A stretch of DNA of 41,093 nucleotides from Steroidobacteraceae bacterium (GCA_019634915.1 JAHCAN010000026.1:1-41093), one strand, 5' to 3'; shown: positions 24,614-33,247, counted from the first letter of the stretch. The notes: a model not told the origin generated them from the sequence alone. A program made the numbers and translations.

Positions 24614-25584
24614 GAAGCCTCCACGCGTCCGGAGAGGAACGGGCACTGCCCGAGATCGACGTTGCCGCCCGAGAGGATCACGCCGACCTGATCGCCCATG
24701 CGCGCCGCGCGACCATCCAGCACCGCGGCGACGGCGACCGCGGACGAGGGCTCGATCAGCAGTTTCAGATCCTCGAGCACGATGCGCATCGCCGCGACGA
24801 TCGCGGCCTCCGTCACGGTCACGACTTCATCGACGTGGCGGCGCAGCAGCTCGAAGTTGCGCACACCGATCGAGGCGCGCAGGCCGTCGGCGATCGTGTC
24901 CGGCGCGTCCACGCCGACGCGCCGGCCGCCCATGAACGAGCGCCAGGCATCGTCGGCGCCGGCGGGCTCGGCGCCGATCACCGTGCAGTCCCCGAGCGTG
25001 CCGCGCACCGCGAGCGCGGTGCCGCCGATCAGGCCGCCGCCACCGATGGGCGCGACGACCGTGTCGAGGTCGACGGGCTCGGCGATCAGTTCGAGCGCGG
25101 CCGTGCCCTGCCCCGCGATCACGTCCGCGTCGTCGAACGGATGCACGACGTGCACGGGCTCGCGCGCCACCAGCGCCGCTAGCGCCGCTTCGCGCGCGGC
25201 GAGGCCCGGCTCGCACCAGACGATCCTCGCACCCGACGCCTCGATCGCCGCGACCTTCACCCGCGACGAGCCTTCCGGCACGACCACCGTGCACGCGAGC
25301 CCGAGGGCGCGCGCGGCGATCGCGAGCGCGTTGCCGTGATTGCCCGAGGAATGGGTCGCGACATGCGTGACGCCGGCATCGGCGGGCAGCGCGAGCAGCG
25401 CATTGAACGCCCCGCGCAGCTTGAACGCCCCGCCCTGCTGCAGGTTCTCGCACTTGAAGACCACCGCGCGGCCGGCGCGCCGGTCGAACGTGTCCGAACG
25501 CATGACCGGCGTGCGCCGCACGCGCCCCTTGAGGCGCCCGGCGGCGGCGACCACCGCCGCGAAATCCGGCAGCGTCTCAGTCAC
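24610..25584 (-). CDS. PLP-dependent threonine/serine dehydratase
   Basis: A 324-residue fold-type II PLP enzyme that deaminates threonine to 2-oxobutyrate and/or serine to pyruvate. The PLP lysine is K55 ([13 protein letters not shown]). The substrate loop is [10 protein letters not shown] and the phosphate-binding glycine loop is [20 protein letters not shown] and SGGNVDLG are also typical. There is no C-terminal ACT domain, so it resembles catabolic TdcB or serine racemase more than feedback-regulated IlvA. The start is the GTG at 25582-25584, overlapping the orn stop by eight bases; upstream in-frame sequence belongs to orn's antisense frame. Confidence 0.9.
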   Translation of the reverse strand: MTETLPDFAAVVAAAGRLKGRVRRTPVMRSDTFDRRAGRAVVFKCENLQQGGAFKLRGAFNALLALPADAGVTHVATHSSGNHGNALAIAARALGLACTVVVPEGSSRVKVAAIEASGARIVWCEPGLAAREAALAALVAREPVHVVHPFDDADVIAGQGTAALELIAEPVDLDTVVAPIGGGGLIGGTALAVRGTLGDCTVIGAEPAGADDAWRSFMGGRRVGVDAPDTIADGLRASIGVRNFELLRRHVDEVVTVTEAAIVAAMRIVLEDLKLLIEPSSAVAVAAVLDGRAARMGDQVGVILSGGNVDLGQCPFLSGRVEAS

Positions 25585-26134
25585 CGCGGTACTCGGGCGC
25601 GATGAAGTGCCGGCGGTAATGGCGCAGCTCGGCAATCGAATCGTGGATGTCCGCGAGCGCCTGGTGCTCATTGTGCTTGCTGACGCCGTCCGCGACCTGC
25701 GGCGCCCAGCGCCGCGCGAGCTCCTTCAGCGTGCTGACGTCGAGATTGCGATAGTGGAAATAGCGCTCGAGCGCCGGCATCAGCCGCGCGAGGAAGCGGC
25801 GGTCCTGGCAGATGCTGTTGCCGCACATCGGCGAGCTGCCGCCCGGAACGTGCTGGCCGAGAAACGCGAGGGTTGCGCGCTCGGCGTCGGCGGCCGAATA
25901 CCCGCTCGAACGCACCCGCGCGAGCAGCCCCGACTCGCCATGGGTGCGCTGGTTCCAGGCATCCATGCCGGCCAGCACCTCATCGGGCTGGTGGATCGCG
26001 ATCACCGGGCCTTCGGCGAGCACTTCGAGATCGGCCGTCGTGACGACGGTGGCGATTTCGATGATCGCGTCGGTGTCGGTCGCGAGCCCCGTCATCTCGA
26101 GGTCGATCCAGATCAGGTGGCCGGAATTGGGCAT
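25577..26134 (-). CDS. orn: Oligoribonuclease Orn
   Basis: A 185-residue DEDDh 3'-5' exonuclease that clears 2-5 nt RNA fragments and pGpG from cyclic di-GMP breakdown. The first active-site block is WIDLEMTGL with D11 and E13; [11 protein letters not shown] and [17 protein letters not shown] give the remaining Asp and His/Asp positions. Length is close to E. coli Orn (181). The ATG at 26134 is preferred over an upstream ATG, which would add an untypical extension. It is divergent from rsgA, as in many gammaproteobacteria, and heads a three-gene overlapping cluster with the dehydratase and DUF1304 genes. Confidence 0.96.
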   Translation of the reverse strand: MPNSGHLIWIDLEMTGLATDTDAIIEIATVVTTADLEVLAEGPVIAIHQPDEVLAGMDAWNQRTHGESGLLARVRSSGYSAADAERATLAFLGQHVPGGSSPMCGNSICQDRRFLARLMPALERYFHYRNLDVSTLKELARRWAPQVADGVSKHNEHQALADIHDSIAELRHYRRHFIAPEYRGD

Positions 26135-26154
26135 GTGGGGATGGCGTCGTGAGC

Positions 26155-26183
26155 TTGTCGCGAATTCTAGCAAACGCTACGCT
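26155..26183 (+). promoter_or_regulatory. Promoter of rsgA, with opposing orn -10
   Basis: TTGTCG (26155-26160), 17 bp, TACGCT (26178-26183) on the plus strand gives a start about five bases before rsgA. Within it, on the minus strand, TAGAAT (26164-26169; five of six matches) is a candidate -10 for orn. The two promoters overlap, so transcription of the divergent pair may interfere. Confidence 0.4.
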
Positions 26184-26194
26184 CGCGCCGGCCG

Positions 26195-27130
26195 ATGTCA
26201 GCCGCCCACGCATTCGACGCCGAGGTCATCGCCACGTTCGGCCGGCGCGTGCTGCTGCGGGACGCGGCCGGCGGCACGGTCGAGGCGCGGCCGCTCGGCC
26301 GCAAGCTCGCGATCGCCTGCGGCGACCGGGTCGGCTGTGTTAGCGATGCGCACCACGACGAGGTCCGCGTCATCGCGATCCACCCGCGCACGACCGCGAT
26401 CTGGCGCTCGAACCTGCGCGGCGACGCCGAGGTCGTGGTCGCGAACATCTCGCATCTGGTCGCGGTGATCGCACCGCGCCCGGCGCCGGACTACTTCCTG
26501 ATCGACCGCTACTTCGCGGCCGCCGCCTCGAGCGGCATCGCCTCGATCCTGGTCGCCAACAAGGCGGACCTCGGTTACGACGAGGAACTGGGCGCCGAGC
26601 GTGCCGCCTATGCGGCGATCGGCGCCGCGACCCTCGAGTGCAGCGCCGCGAGCGGCGACGGCGTCGATGCACTGCGCGAGCTGCTGCAGTCGGCCACCGC
26701 GGTGCTGGTCGGGCAGTCGGGCGTCGGCAAGTCCTCGCTGGTCAACGCGCTGCTTCCCTGTGCGGCGATCGCCACCGCGGAGCTCGTCCGCCAGACCGGG
26801 GAAGGCCGGCACACGACCACCGCCGCGCGGCTCTACGATCTGCCCTCGGGCGGACGGCTGATCGACTCGCCCGGGGTGCGCGATTTCGCGCCGGCGATCA
26901 GCCATCTCGAGCCCGGCACGCTCGGCTACGCCGACGTCGCCTGGCTCGCGGCCGACTGCCGCTTCCTCGATTGCCGCCACATGCGCGAACCGGGCTGCGC
27001 GGTGGCCGCCGCCGCCGCGAGCGGCGCGCTGCATGCACGGCGCTACGAGAGCTACCGGCGCATGCGCCGCCTGTACGAAAAGCTCGTCGCGGCGCGCGGG
27101 CCGGCGCGCCCCGCGCGCGCGCCGGGCTGA
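26195..27130 (+). CDS. rsgA: Ribosome small-subunit maturation GTPase RsgA
   Basis: A 311-residue circularly permuted GTPase that checks late 30S assembly. It starts with an OB-fold domain. G4 (NKAD, 122-125) comes before G1 (GQSGVGKS, 173-180) and G3 (DSPG, 224-227), the diagnostic order. The C-terminal zinc site is CRFLDCRHMREPGC, normally read with an upstream Cys. The protein lacks the long N-terminal extension of E. coli RsgA (350), as is usual in non-enteric species. It pairs divergently with orn. Its end is 24 bp from the convergent isomerase gene. Confidence 0.96.
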   Translation: MSAAHAFDAEVIATFGRRVLLRDAAGGTVEARPLGRKLAIACGDRVGCVSDAHHDEVRVIAIHPRTTAIWRSNLRGDAEVVVANISHLVAVIAPRPAPDYFLIDRYFAAAASSGIASILVANKADLGYDEELGAERAAYAAIGAATLECSAASGDGVDALRELLQSATAVLVGQSGVGKSSLVNALLPCAAIATAELVRQTGEGRHTTTAARLYDLPSGGRLIDSPGVRDFAPAISHLEPGTLGYADVAWLAADCRFLDCRHMREPGCAVAAAAASGALHARRYESYRRMRRLYEKLVAARGPARPARAPG

Positions 27131-27154
27131 GCGCAGCCGCCGGCCGCGTAACCG

Positions 27155-27955
27155 TCAGCTCCCGCGCCGGCCCGCCTCGGCGAGCAGCCGCTCGCAGTCC
27201 GCCGACTGCAGTGCCGATGCATTCCACACCGCGATGTGTTCGAGCGCATCGGCGACGCTGTGCTCGCGCGCATAGAGCAGGTTGTGCTTGATGCCGCGCA
27301 CTGCGAGCGCGGGCTTGGCGGCGATGCGCTGCGCGAGCGCCGCGACGCCCTCGTACAACGCTTCCTGCGTCGCGTAGATGCCGTTGACGAGCCGCAGCTC
27401 CTGCGCGCGCTCGCCACTGATCGTCTCCGCCGTAAAGGCCAGTTCGGCCAGCACCGGCAGGCCGACGACATGCCCCAGCCGCTGCAGCGTACCGACGTCG
27501 GCGGCGATGCCGAGATCGACCTCCTTGATGCAGAAACGCGCATCCGCGGTCGCGTAGCGCAGGTCACAGGCGGCGATCAGGTCGACCCCGGCGCCGATGC
27601 AGGCGCCGTGCACGGCCGCGATCACCGGCACCGGCAGCGCTTCGAGCGCGCTGAACGCGCGCTGCAGCCGCAGGATCTCGCCACGCAGGCGATCGCGCGC
27701 CTCGGCCTGGCAGCCGTCCGCCCGGCCAACCCCGGCCAGGCTCGCGAGCAGCGACAGGTCGGCGCCGCCGCAGAAATGCCGGCCCTCGCCCGCCAGCACG
27801 ACCACGCGCACGGCGGCCTGCCGGCCGATCTCCTCGAGCGCCTGCGGCAGGGCGGTCCAGAGCGCCAGGTCGATGGCATTGGCGCGCTGCGGGCGATTCA
27901 GGCGCAGCCACGCCACGGGCCCTTCGACATCGAGACGGAGCGATTCATGCGACAT
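27155..27955 (-). CDS. Dienoyl-CoA isomerase-like enoyl-CoA hydratase/isomerase
   Basis: A 266-residue crotonase-fold enzyme. The oxyanion-hole region reads GEGRHFCGGADLSLL and HGACIGAGVDLIAACDLRY. Three acidic residues match the catalytic set of rat delta3,5-delta2,4-dienoyl-CoA isomerase (D176, E196, D204) in spacing and context: D125 (GAGVDL), E145 (CIKEVDLG) and D153 (AADVGTLQRLG). This enzyme lets beta-oxidation handle fatty acids with odd-numbered double bonds. The ATG at 27955 overlaps the acetyltransferase stop by 11 bases, so it ends the dnaX-recR transcript. The reaction is a strong inference from family residues. Confidence 0.9.
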   Translation of the reverse strand: MSHESLRLDVEGPVAWLRLNRPQRANAIDLALWTALPQALEEIGRQAAVRVVVLAGEGRHFCGGADLSLLASLAGVGRADGCQAEARDRLRGEILRLQRAFSALEALPVPVIAAVHGACIGAGVDLIAACDLRYATADARFCIKEVDLGIAADVGTLQRLGHVVGLPVLAELAFTAETISGERAQELRLVNGIYATQEALYEGVAALAQRIAAKPALAVRGIKHNLLYAREHSVADALEHIAVWNASALQSADCERLLAEAGRRGS

Positions 27956-28658
27956 GACGGCCTCCTGCTGGTTCGCGCCGCAGCTTCCACAGATCGAGCC
28001 CGGCCCGTTCGACGAAGCCCAGGCGCCGGTAGAGATCGATCGCCCGCTGATTGTGATCGCTGACGTGCAGGAACGGCACCGCCCCGCGCGCGAAAATGTC
28101 GTTGGCGAGCACGGCGAGCAGCCGCGCGGCGTAGCCGCGGCCCGTGTAGCCGGGATGCGTGCACACCGCGCTCACCTCGACGTGCCCGTCGATCTCGAGC
28201 CGCTCGCCGGCCATCGCCGCAAGCACGGCACCGTCACGGATGCCGATGTAGCGTCCGAGTTCGGCCGTGCGCTCGCGAAAGAACTCCGGATAGACGAGCG
28301 CCGTCAGCCCGAGCATCGCCGCCCGATCGGCGGCCCCGAGCGTGACCGGTCCGGTACCGGCCGGCGCCGACGGCGGCGGAATCGGGCGCGGACAGAGCAT
28401 CTGCAGGATGCGGCCCGTATCGAGCACGCGCCACGGCGCGCTCCAGCGCGGCGCCACGCCGACCACGAAAATGCTCTCGCCCGCATCGATGATCGGCGCG
28501 AGCTCCGTATCGGCATCGACCTGCGGATCGGCGACGGCGGCGAACGGCGCCACCTGCGGCAGATAGCGGCGCGCGCGGCCACTGCCCATCGCGAAGCTGC
28601 GCTGGCGGGTAGTCAGCGCGGTCCACATCGGGTTGTCGAGCGGATGCGGTCCGCGCAC
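27945..28658 (-). CDS. GNAT-family N-acetyltransferase (FR47-like)
   Basis: A 237-residue protein whose C-terminal half (about 125-230) is a GNAT domain. The acetyl-CoA pyrophosphate loop is VCTHPGYTGRGYAARL, and VSDHNQRAIDLYRRLGFVE is the usual final strand-helix. The N-terminal half (HPLDNPMWTALTTRQRSFA, YLPQVAPFAAV) is typical of FR47-like acetyltransferases of proteobacteria. The start is the GTG at 28658, which includes the HPLDNP segment; an ATG ten codons later is possible. The acceptor substrate is unknown. It lies nine bases after recR and overlaps the isomerase gene by 11 bases. Confidence 0.88.
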   Translation of the reverse strand: MRGPHPLDNPMWTALTTRQRSFAMGSGRARRYLPQVAPFAAVADPQVDADTELAPIIDAGESIFVVGVAPRWSAPWRVLDTGRILQMLCPRPIPPPSAPAGTGPVTLGAADRAAMLGLTALVYPEFFRERTAELGRYIGIRDGAVLAAMAGERLEIDGHVEVSAVCTHPGYTGRGYAARLLAVLANDIFARGAVPFLHVSDHNQRAIDLYRRLGFVERAGLDLWKLRREPAGGRHVA

Positions 28659-28667
28659 GGCTGCGGC

Positions 28668-29267
28668 TCAGCCGATCGACTGGCGTCCGGCCAGCGCGTG
28701 CGCGAGCGTGCCCCCGTCGACATACTCGAGCTCCCCGCCGATCGGCACGCCGTGCGCGATGCGGGTCGCGGTGATGCCGCGGCGGCGGGCGATTTCCGAC
28801 AGGAAATGCGCGGTCGCCTCGCCCTCCACCGTCGGGTTGGTCGCGAGGATCAGCTCGCGCAGCTGCGGCTCGCCGAGCAGCGCCTCGAGCTCGCGCACGC
28901 CGATCTGCTCGGGGCCGATGCCGTCGAGCGGCGACAGATGTCCCATCAGGACGAAGTAGCGGCCGCGATAGCTGCCCGAGGACTCGATCGCGACCACGTC
29001 CGCGGGCGACTCGACCACGCACAGCAGCGCCGCATCGCGGCGCGGGCTCTCGCAGATGCTGCACAGCTCGCCCTCGGTGAGCATGCGGCAGCGGCTGCAG
29101 CGCCGCACGGCCGACAGCGCGGTCGCGAGCGCGGCGGCGAGCGCATTCGCGCCCGGCCGGCCGTCCTGCAGCAGGTGGAAGGCCATGCGCTGCGCGCTCT
29201 TCGGCCCGACGCCCGGCAGCGTGCGCAGCGCGTCGATCAGGCCCGCCAGTGCCGGGGAATGCTTCAT
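28668..29267 (-). CDS. recR: Recombination mediator RecR
   Basis: A 199-residue DNA-binding protein that acts with RecO (and RecF) to load RecA on single-stranded gaps. The N-terminal helix-hairpin-helix contains [17 protein letters not shown]. The C4 zinc finger uses C57, C60, C69 and C72. The Toprim domain starts [14 protein letters not shown] and includes [16 protein letters not shown]. The C terminus has [19 protein letters not shown]. Length matches E. coli RecR (201). It follows ebfC by 13 bases in the conserved dnaX-ebfC-recR order. Confidence 0.97.
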   Translation of the reverse strand: MKHSPALAGLIDALRTLPGVGPKSAQRMAFHLLQDGRPGANALAAALATALSAVRRCSRCRMLTEGELCSICESPRRDAALLCVVESPADVVAIESSGSYRGRYFVLMGHLSPLDGIGPEQIGVRELEALLGEPQLRELILATNPTVEGEATAHFLSEIARRRGITATRIAHGVPIGGELEYVDGGTLAHALAGRQSIG

Positions 29268-29280
29268 CGGCCGCGGCTGC

Positions 29281-29604
29281 TCAGAACGGCAGCTTCATTC
29301 CCGGCGGCAGATTCAGGCCGGACATCAGGCCGGCCATCTTCTCGGCCGAGCGCTGCTCGACCTTCTTGACCGCATCGTTCACGGCCGCGGCGATCAGGTC
29401 CTCGAGCATTTCGCGGTCCTCGCCGATCACGGCCGGCTCGATCTGCACGCGTCGCACGTCGTGCTTGCCCGTCATCGTCACCTTGACCATGCCGCCGCCG
29501 GCCTCGCCGGTGACTTCGAGACTCGCGATCTCGGCCTGCGCCTTCTGCATGTTCGCCTGCAGCGCCTGGGCCTGCTTCATCATGTTGCCGAAATTCTGGG
29601 CCAT
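29281..29604 (-). CDS. ebfC: YbaB/EbfC-family nucleoid-associated protein
   Basis: A 107-residue dimeric DNA-binding protein that coats the nucleoid. It begins [20 protein letters not shown], with the central [20 protein letters not shown] and the C-terminal [12 protein letters not shown], all typical of YbaB. The ATG at 29604 has GAGG seven bases upstream and gives the family's normal N terminus. An alternative GTG at 29619 would overlap the dnaX stop as GTGA and add five residues. It sits between dnaX and recR, the standard place. Confidence 0.96.
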   Translation of the reverse strand: MAQNFGNMMKQAQALQANMQKAQAEIASLEVTGEAGGGMVKVTMTGKHDVRRVQIEPAVIGEDREMLEDLIAAAVNDAVKKVEQRSAEKMAGLMSGLNLPPGMKLPF

Positions 29605-29615
29605 GCCGGGTCCTC

Positions 29616-31229
29616 TCACTTGCCTGTGGGCCGCACCGTGTCGGTATGCAGTGTGGCGCCGAATCGTTCCTGCAGCGCGCGCACCGCCGGATCGCCGGCG
29701 AGCGCCGCGCGCGCCGCGTCGACTTCCGCCGCGCTGCGCTGTTCGCTCGCGAGCGCCGGAGTCGCGATCTCGCCGTCGACCACCTCGATCTCGATGCGCA
29801 CGGTCTCGCCGAGGCGGCGCGACAAGGCCTGCGCGAGACGCTCCTCCTGCGCCTTCGTGCGCACCGACGCATGGCGCGCATCGAGCGCGAGCCTGACCAG
29901 GCTGCCCTGCCGGCCGAGGAAGGCGCAGTTCGCGGCGAGCTGGCGCGCCGCGCCACCGAGATCGAGCTCCGCGACGGTCTGCGGCCAGGACGCCGCGCTG
30001 ATCTCCCCGCCGGTCGCTGGCCCAGCCGGCCGCGGGTCGCCGCGGGTCTCCCGTGGCGCACCCTCGCGTGCGGCTTCACGCGCCGCAGATGCGCCGCCCT
30101 GCGAGGCGCGCCGCACCGGCGGCGGCGCGCCGGTCGCCTCGGCACCGCCGAAGCGGAAGGCGAGCATCCTGAGCAGCACCATGTCGAAGCCCGTGCGCGG
30201 ATCGGGCGCAAGCGGCAGGTCGCGCCGCCCGACGATCGCGGTCTGGTAGTACAGCTGCACGTCGTCGGCGGGCACCGCCGCCGCGAAGCGCTCGATCAGC
30301 GCGGCGTCGGGCGAATCGGCGAGATCGTAGTCCGGCACGGCCTGCTTCAGCGCGACGCGCACCAGCAGCGCGGCCAGCTCGTCGAGCACGGCGCCGTAGT
30401 CCGGCGCCCACTCCTCGAGCGCGCGCGCCGCCGCGATCAGGCCCGGCGCGTCACCCGCCGCGAGCGCCGTGGCAATCTGCGTGATGCGATCGCGATCGAC
30501 GGTGCCGAGCATGTCGCGCGCCGCCGCTTCGGTCACCGCGCCGCCGCCGAACGCGATCAGCTGGTCGAGCAGCGACAGGCCGTCACGCATGCTGCCGTCG
30601 GCGGCGTGCGCGACCAGCCGCAGCGCGGCCGGCTCGAATGCGATGCCCTCGGCTTCGAGGATCGCCGCCATGCGCCCCGCGATCAGCGCGACCGGCAACC
30701 GCTTCAGGTTGAACTGCAGGCAGCGCGACAGCACCGTGACCGGCAGCTTCTGCGGATCGGTCGTCGCGAGCAGGAACTTGACGTGCGGCGGCGGCTCCTC
30801 GAGCGTCTTCAGCAGCGCATTGAACGAGCTCGCCGACAGCATGTGCACCTCGTCGATCAGGTACACCTTGTAGCGCCCGCCCGCCGGCGAATACTGCACG
30901 TTGTCGAGCAGCTCGCGCGTATCGTCGACCTTGGTGCGCGACGCCGCATCGACCTCGATCAGGTCGACGAAGCGGCCCTCGTCGATCGAGCGGCAGGCGC
31001 TGCACACGCCGCACGGTTCGGCCGTCACGCCGGTCTCGCAGTTCAGGCACTTGGCAAGGATGCGCGCGACGGTGGTCTTGCCGACGCCGCGCGTACCGGT
31101 GAACAGGAACGCGTGGTGGACACGGTTGTCCGTCAGCGCATTGCTGAGCGCCTTGAGGACGTGCTCCTGCCCCACCATCTCGGTGAAGCGCCTGGGCCGC
31201 CATTTGCGTGCGAGTGCGGTGTAGCTCAT
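29616..31229 (-). CDS. dnaX: DNA polymerase III subunit tau/gamma DnaX
   Basis: A 537-residue clamp-loader ATPase. Walker A is GTRGVGKTT (K51). The zinc-binding cysteines C64, C73, C76 and C79 match E. coli numbering. Walker B is VYLIDEVHM (D126) and the sensor region is [21 protein letters not shown]. The C-terminal third is the variable tau part. I see no A-rich slippery site such as the E. coli A6G, so a separate gamma form by frameshifting is not supported. The ATG lies about 14 bases after the 3' end of the 4.5S RNA, with no strong ribosome site between. Confidence 0.96.
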   Translation of the reverse strand: MSYTALARKWRPRRFTEMVGQEHVLKALSNALTDNRVHHAFLFTGTRGVGKTTVARILAKCLNCETGVTAEPCGVCSACRSIDEGRFVDLIEVDAASRTKVDDTRELLDNVQYSPAGGRYKVYLIDEVHMLSASSFNALLKTLEEPPPHVKFLLATTDPQKLPVTVLSRCLQFNLKRLPVALIAGRMAAILEAEGIAFEPAALRLVAHAADGSMRDGLSLLDQLIAFGGGAVTEAAARDMLGTVDRDRITQIATALAAGDAPGLIAAARALEEWAPDYGAVLDELAALLVRVALKQAVPDYDLADSPDAALIERFAAAVPADDVQLYYQTAIVGRRDLPLAPDPRTGFDMVLLRMLAFRFGGAEATGAPPPVRRASQGGASAAREAAREGAPRETRGDPRPAGPATGGEISAASWPQTVAELDLGGAARQLAANCAFLGRQGSLVRLALDARHASVRTKAQEERLAQALSRRLGETVRIEIEVVDGEIATPALASEQRSAAEVDAARAALAGDPAVRALQERFGATLHTDTVRPTGK

Positions 31230-31243
31230 GGGCTCGGAATCTG

Positions 31244-31359
<116 letters not shown>

Positions 31360-31383
31360 TGGGTCGTTCGCTGATCCGGCGGA

Positions 31384-31401
31384 GCGGGAGTGACTGCTCC
31401 C
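31384..31401. repeat. Hairpin in the 4.5S RNA leader
   Basis: CGGGAG (31384-31389), six bases, CTCCCG (31396-31401) is a perfect 6-bp stem between the putative ffs -10 and the mature 4.5S RNA. It would fold in the precursor leader, where it could affect processing. There is no U-tract, so a terminator is not supported. Confidence 0.35.
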
Positions 31402-31413
31402 GGGCCAGCCGTG

Positions 31414-31419
31414 ACTATA
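31414..31419 (-). promoter_or_regulatory. -10 element of the ffs-dnaX transcript
   Basis: TATAGT on the minus strand (five of six matches) lies in the gap between the Rid gene and the 4.5S RNA. Transcription would start near 31407, giving a leader of about 47 nt to be removed from the 4.5S precursor. No convincing -35 is visible. Confidence 0.45.
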
Positions 31420-31457
31420 CCCTATCGTGGGGAAGCCGCGGCAGTGCCCGCCGGCAC

Positions 31458-31484
31458 GGCGCACCGCTGCCTGCACCGTGCGCC
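31458..31484 (-). terminator. Possible stem-loop terminator after the Rid gene
   Basis: GGCGCAC (31458-31464) and GTGCGCC (31478-31484) form a 7-bp GC-rich stem with a 13-base loop, starting about 20 bases after the Rid stop codon. No U-run follows, so termination is only possible, not shown. Confidence 0.25.
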
Positions 31485-31506
31485 ACCGCCCGGGCCCGAC
31501 ACCGCA

Positions 31507-31896
31507 TCAGGCGCGGGTCTGCCTGAGCGCGGTGACCTCGATCTCGATCTTCATCCGCGGATCGGCGAGCCCCGCGGCGATCATCATCGCGGCCGGCCGG
31601 ATGTCGCCGAAGTACTGCCTGAGCACCGGGAAGCAGCTGGGGAATTCGTTGCCGTCCGGCAGGACGTAGGTCACGCGCACGACATCGCGCAGCGACGCTC
31701 CCGCCTCGCGCAATGCCGCGTCGATGTTCTTCAGACACTGGTCCGTCTGCGCCGCGATGTCGTCCGCGATCGTCATCGTGGCGTAGTCGAAACCCGTGGT
31801 GCCGGAGACGAAAACCCAGTCTCCCTGGGCGACCGCCCGGCTGTAGCCGATCTCGGCCTCGAACGTCGAACCTGAACTGATGAGCCTGCGAGTCAT
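31507..31896 (-). CDS. RidA/YjgF-family protein lacking the catalytic arginine
   Basis: A 129-residue member of the Rid (YjgF/YER057c/UK114) superfamily with the trimeric chorismate-mutase-like fold. Matching segments are VFVSGTTGFD, QTDQCLKNIDAALREAGASL, DVVRVTYVLPD and the C-terminal MKIEIEVTAL. In true RidA enamine/imine deaminases the last motif holds an essential arginine (E. coli R105, in PARS). Here the same spot reads RPAAMMIAAGL, with A103, so RidA-type deaminase activity is not expected. The ATG is 12 bases after the tRNA-Ser 3' end, with no clear ribosome site. Function is unknown. Confidence 0.9.
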   Translation of the reverse strand: MTRRLISSGSTFEAEIGYSRAVAQGDWVFVSGTTGFDYATMTIADDIAAQTDQCLKNIDAALREAGASLRDVVRVTYVLPDGNEFPSCFPVLRQYFGDIRPAAMMIAAGLADPRMKIEIEVTALRQTRA

Positions 31897-31908
31897 GCGA
31901 TCGGGATC

Positions 31909-31999
31909 TGGCGGAGAGGGAGGGATTCGAACCCTCGAACACCTTTTGGATGTTGCTTCGCTTCCAACGAAGTGCCTTCAACCGCTCGGCCACCTCTCC
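31909..31999 (-). tRNA. tRNA-Ser (anticodon GGA)
   Basis: A 91-nt serine tRNA with encoded CCA. The acceptor arms GGAGAGG and CCTCTCC pair perfectly, with discriminator G. The anticodon stem is CTTCG/CGAAG around loop TTGGAAG, giving anticodon GGA, which reads UCC and UCU. A long variable arm, as in all bacterial tRNA-Ser, precedes the T arm with GTTCGAATC. A possible -10 (TATCAT, 32019-32024 on the minus strand) is upstream. No integrase or duplicated 3' end suggests use as an attachment site. Confidence 0.97.
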
Positions 32000-32018
32000 G
32001 GAATCAACGGGCTGCGCG

Positions 32019-32024
32019 ATGATA
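32019..32024 (-). promoter_or_regulatory. Possible -10 element for tRNA-Ser
   Basis: TATCAT on the minus strand, five of six matches to the consensus, would start transcription near 32012, about 13 nt before the tRNA. No clear -35 is visible; the tRNA may also be read from the dapA operon. Confidence 0.3.
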
Positions 32025-32032
32025 TCAGCTCG

Positions 32033-32314
32033 TCAGGTCGACGGAGCCGCGGTCCCGGTGGCGGCAGGCGGTGCATAAAGCGGCGGCTCGTCGAGGCAGG
32101 GCTCGTGGGGCCCGCGCGGCTTCTCGACCGCGTCGAGCGTGGGCACGCGCATCGCGCTGCGGGTATCCGGCAGATCGAGGCCCGCCGGCACCTCGAGCGG
32201 CGGGATGCTCTCCGAGTTGGTGTACTCGCGCGGCTTGTCGCAGCCGCTGCCCTTGAACACCCCGCAGCCGCCGAGCGCCAGTGCGAGCAGTGGCACGATG
32301 ATCCGGATTCTCAT
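32033..32314 (-). CDS. Short BamC-like lipoprotein
   Basis: A 93-residue lipoprotein with signal peptide and lipobox LGGC (C17). The mature part has REYTNSESIPPLEVPAGLDLP followed by RVPTLD. This resembles the unstructured N-terminal segment of BamC (NlpB), which binds BamD in the outer-membrane assembly complex: E. coli has YLEAAPLAELHAPAGMILP in the same place. The two globular BamC domains are absent; the protein ends in a proline- and alanine-rich tail. The ATG overlaps the dapA stop as ATGA. In E. coli bamC also follows dapA, so synteny supports the link. Function as a mini-BamC is inference. Confidence 0.75.
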   Translation of the reverse strand: MRIRIIVPLLALALGGCGVFKGSGCDKPREYTNSESIPPLEVPAGLDLPDTRSAMRVPTLDAVEKPRGPHEPCLDEPPLYAPPAATGTAAPST

Positions 32315-33207
32315 TCAGGCTCCTTGCAATCGGGGGCGAGGCCCGCCGCCATCATCGCATGGCGCAGGGGCGCCTCGTGTTCGGGCTCGAGCGGCGTCAT
32401 CGGCAGGCGGATGCCGGCCGGCGCGAGACCGAGCTGCCTCGCGACCCATTTGACCGGGATCGGATTCGGCTCGATGAACAGCGCCTGATGCAGACCCGCG
32501 AGGCGCGCGTCGAGTTCCGCGGCCCGCGCCGCATCGCCCGCGAGCGCCGCCCGCACCATCGCCGCCACCTGCCGCGGTGCCACATTGGCGCTCACCGAGA
32601 TCACGCCGCGCGCGCCGTGCGCGATGGCCTCGCGCGCGCTCGCGTCGTCGCCGCTCAGCACAGTGAAGCCCGCCGGCGCGCGCGCCACGAGCTCGTCGAT
32701 GCGCGCGCTCGAGGCGACCGCCTCCTTGATCGCCACGATGCGTGGCAGCGCGGCGAGGCGCGCGACGGTCGCCGGCAACGCATCGACCGCGGTGCGCGAG
32801 GGCACGTTGTAGATGATGACCGGCACGCGGCTCGCCGCGGCGACCGCCTGGAAGTGGCGGTAGAGACCTTCCTGGGTCGGCCGGTTGTAAGCCGGGGTGA
32901 CGACCAGCACGCCGTCGATGCCGAGCCGGGACAGGCGCTCCACCCGCGCAACCGTGGCGGCCGTGCTGCTGCTGCCCGCGCCGGTGATCACGACCAGCCT
33001 GCCGGCCGCCGCCTCGAGCGCCCGCGCGCTCAACTCGGCGAGCTCGGCATCGGTCAGGGTCGCGGATTCGCCGGTCGTGCCGCCGACCACGACGCCGGCC
33101 GTATCGCGAGCCGCGTGGAAATCGATCAGCCGGGACCACGCCTCGAAATCGATCGTGCCGTCGTCCCGCATCGGCGTGATGGCGGCGACGAGACTGCCTG
33201 CAAACAT
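32311..33207 (-). CDS. dapA: 4-hydroxy-tetrahydrodipicolinate synthase DapA
   Basis: A 298-residue TIM-barrel enzyme that condenses pyruvate with aspartate semialdehyde, the first committed step to lysine and diaminopimelate. Active-site residues fall at E. coli numbers: T44-T45 (GGTTGES), Y107 (TPAYNRP), Y133 (IIYNVPSRT), R138 and Schiff-base K161 (VAIKEAV). Length is normal (292 in E. coli). The ATG at 33207 starts the family motif MFAGSLVAAITPM. The gene is divergent from gcvR and coupled to the BamC-like gene, as in the E. coli bamC-dapA/gcvR-bcp region. Confidence 0.97.
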   Translation of the reverse strand: MFAGSLVAAITPMRDDGTIDFEAWSRLIDFHAARDTAGVVVGGTTGESATLTDAELAELSARALEAAAGRLVVITGAGSSSTAATVARVERLSRLGIDGVLVVTPAYNRPTQEGLYRHFQAVAAASRVPVIIYNVPSRTAVDALPATVARLAALPRIVAIKEAVASSARIDELVARAPAGFTVLSGDDASAREAIAHGARGVISVSANVAPRQVAAMVRAALAGDAARAAELDARLAGLHQALFIEPNPIPVKWVARQLGLAPAGIRLPMTPLEPEHEAPLRHAMMAAGLAPDCKEPE

Positions 33208-33247
33208 CGGGATCCAGCAACAGCGAAGCGTGGGTGGGAGTCGAAGG

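Noticed and set aside
26135-26173. Earlier ATG start for orn at 26173
   Set aside because: It would add 13 residues absent from Orn proteins and erase most of the divergent promoter gap with rsgA.
29616-31229. Programmed frameshift in dnaX producing a gamma subunit
   Set aside because: No A-rich slippery heptamer was found in the expected region, and the frame is continuous.
31384-31401. Intrinsic terminator before the 4.5S RNA
   Set aside because: The 6-bp stem has no U-run on either strand and lies downstream of the putative ffs -10, so it is better read as leader structure.
31909-31999. tRNA-Ser as an integration site of a mobile element
   Set aside because: No integrase, no duplicated tRNA 3' end and no shift in base composition nearby.
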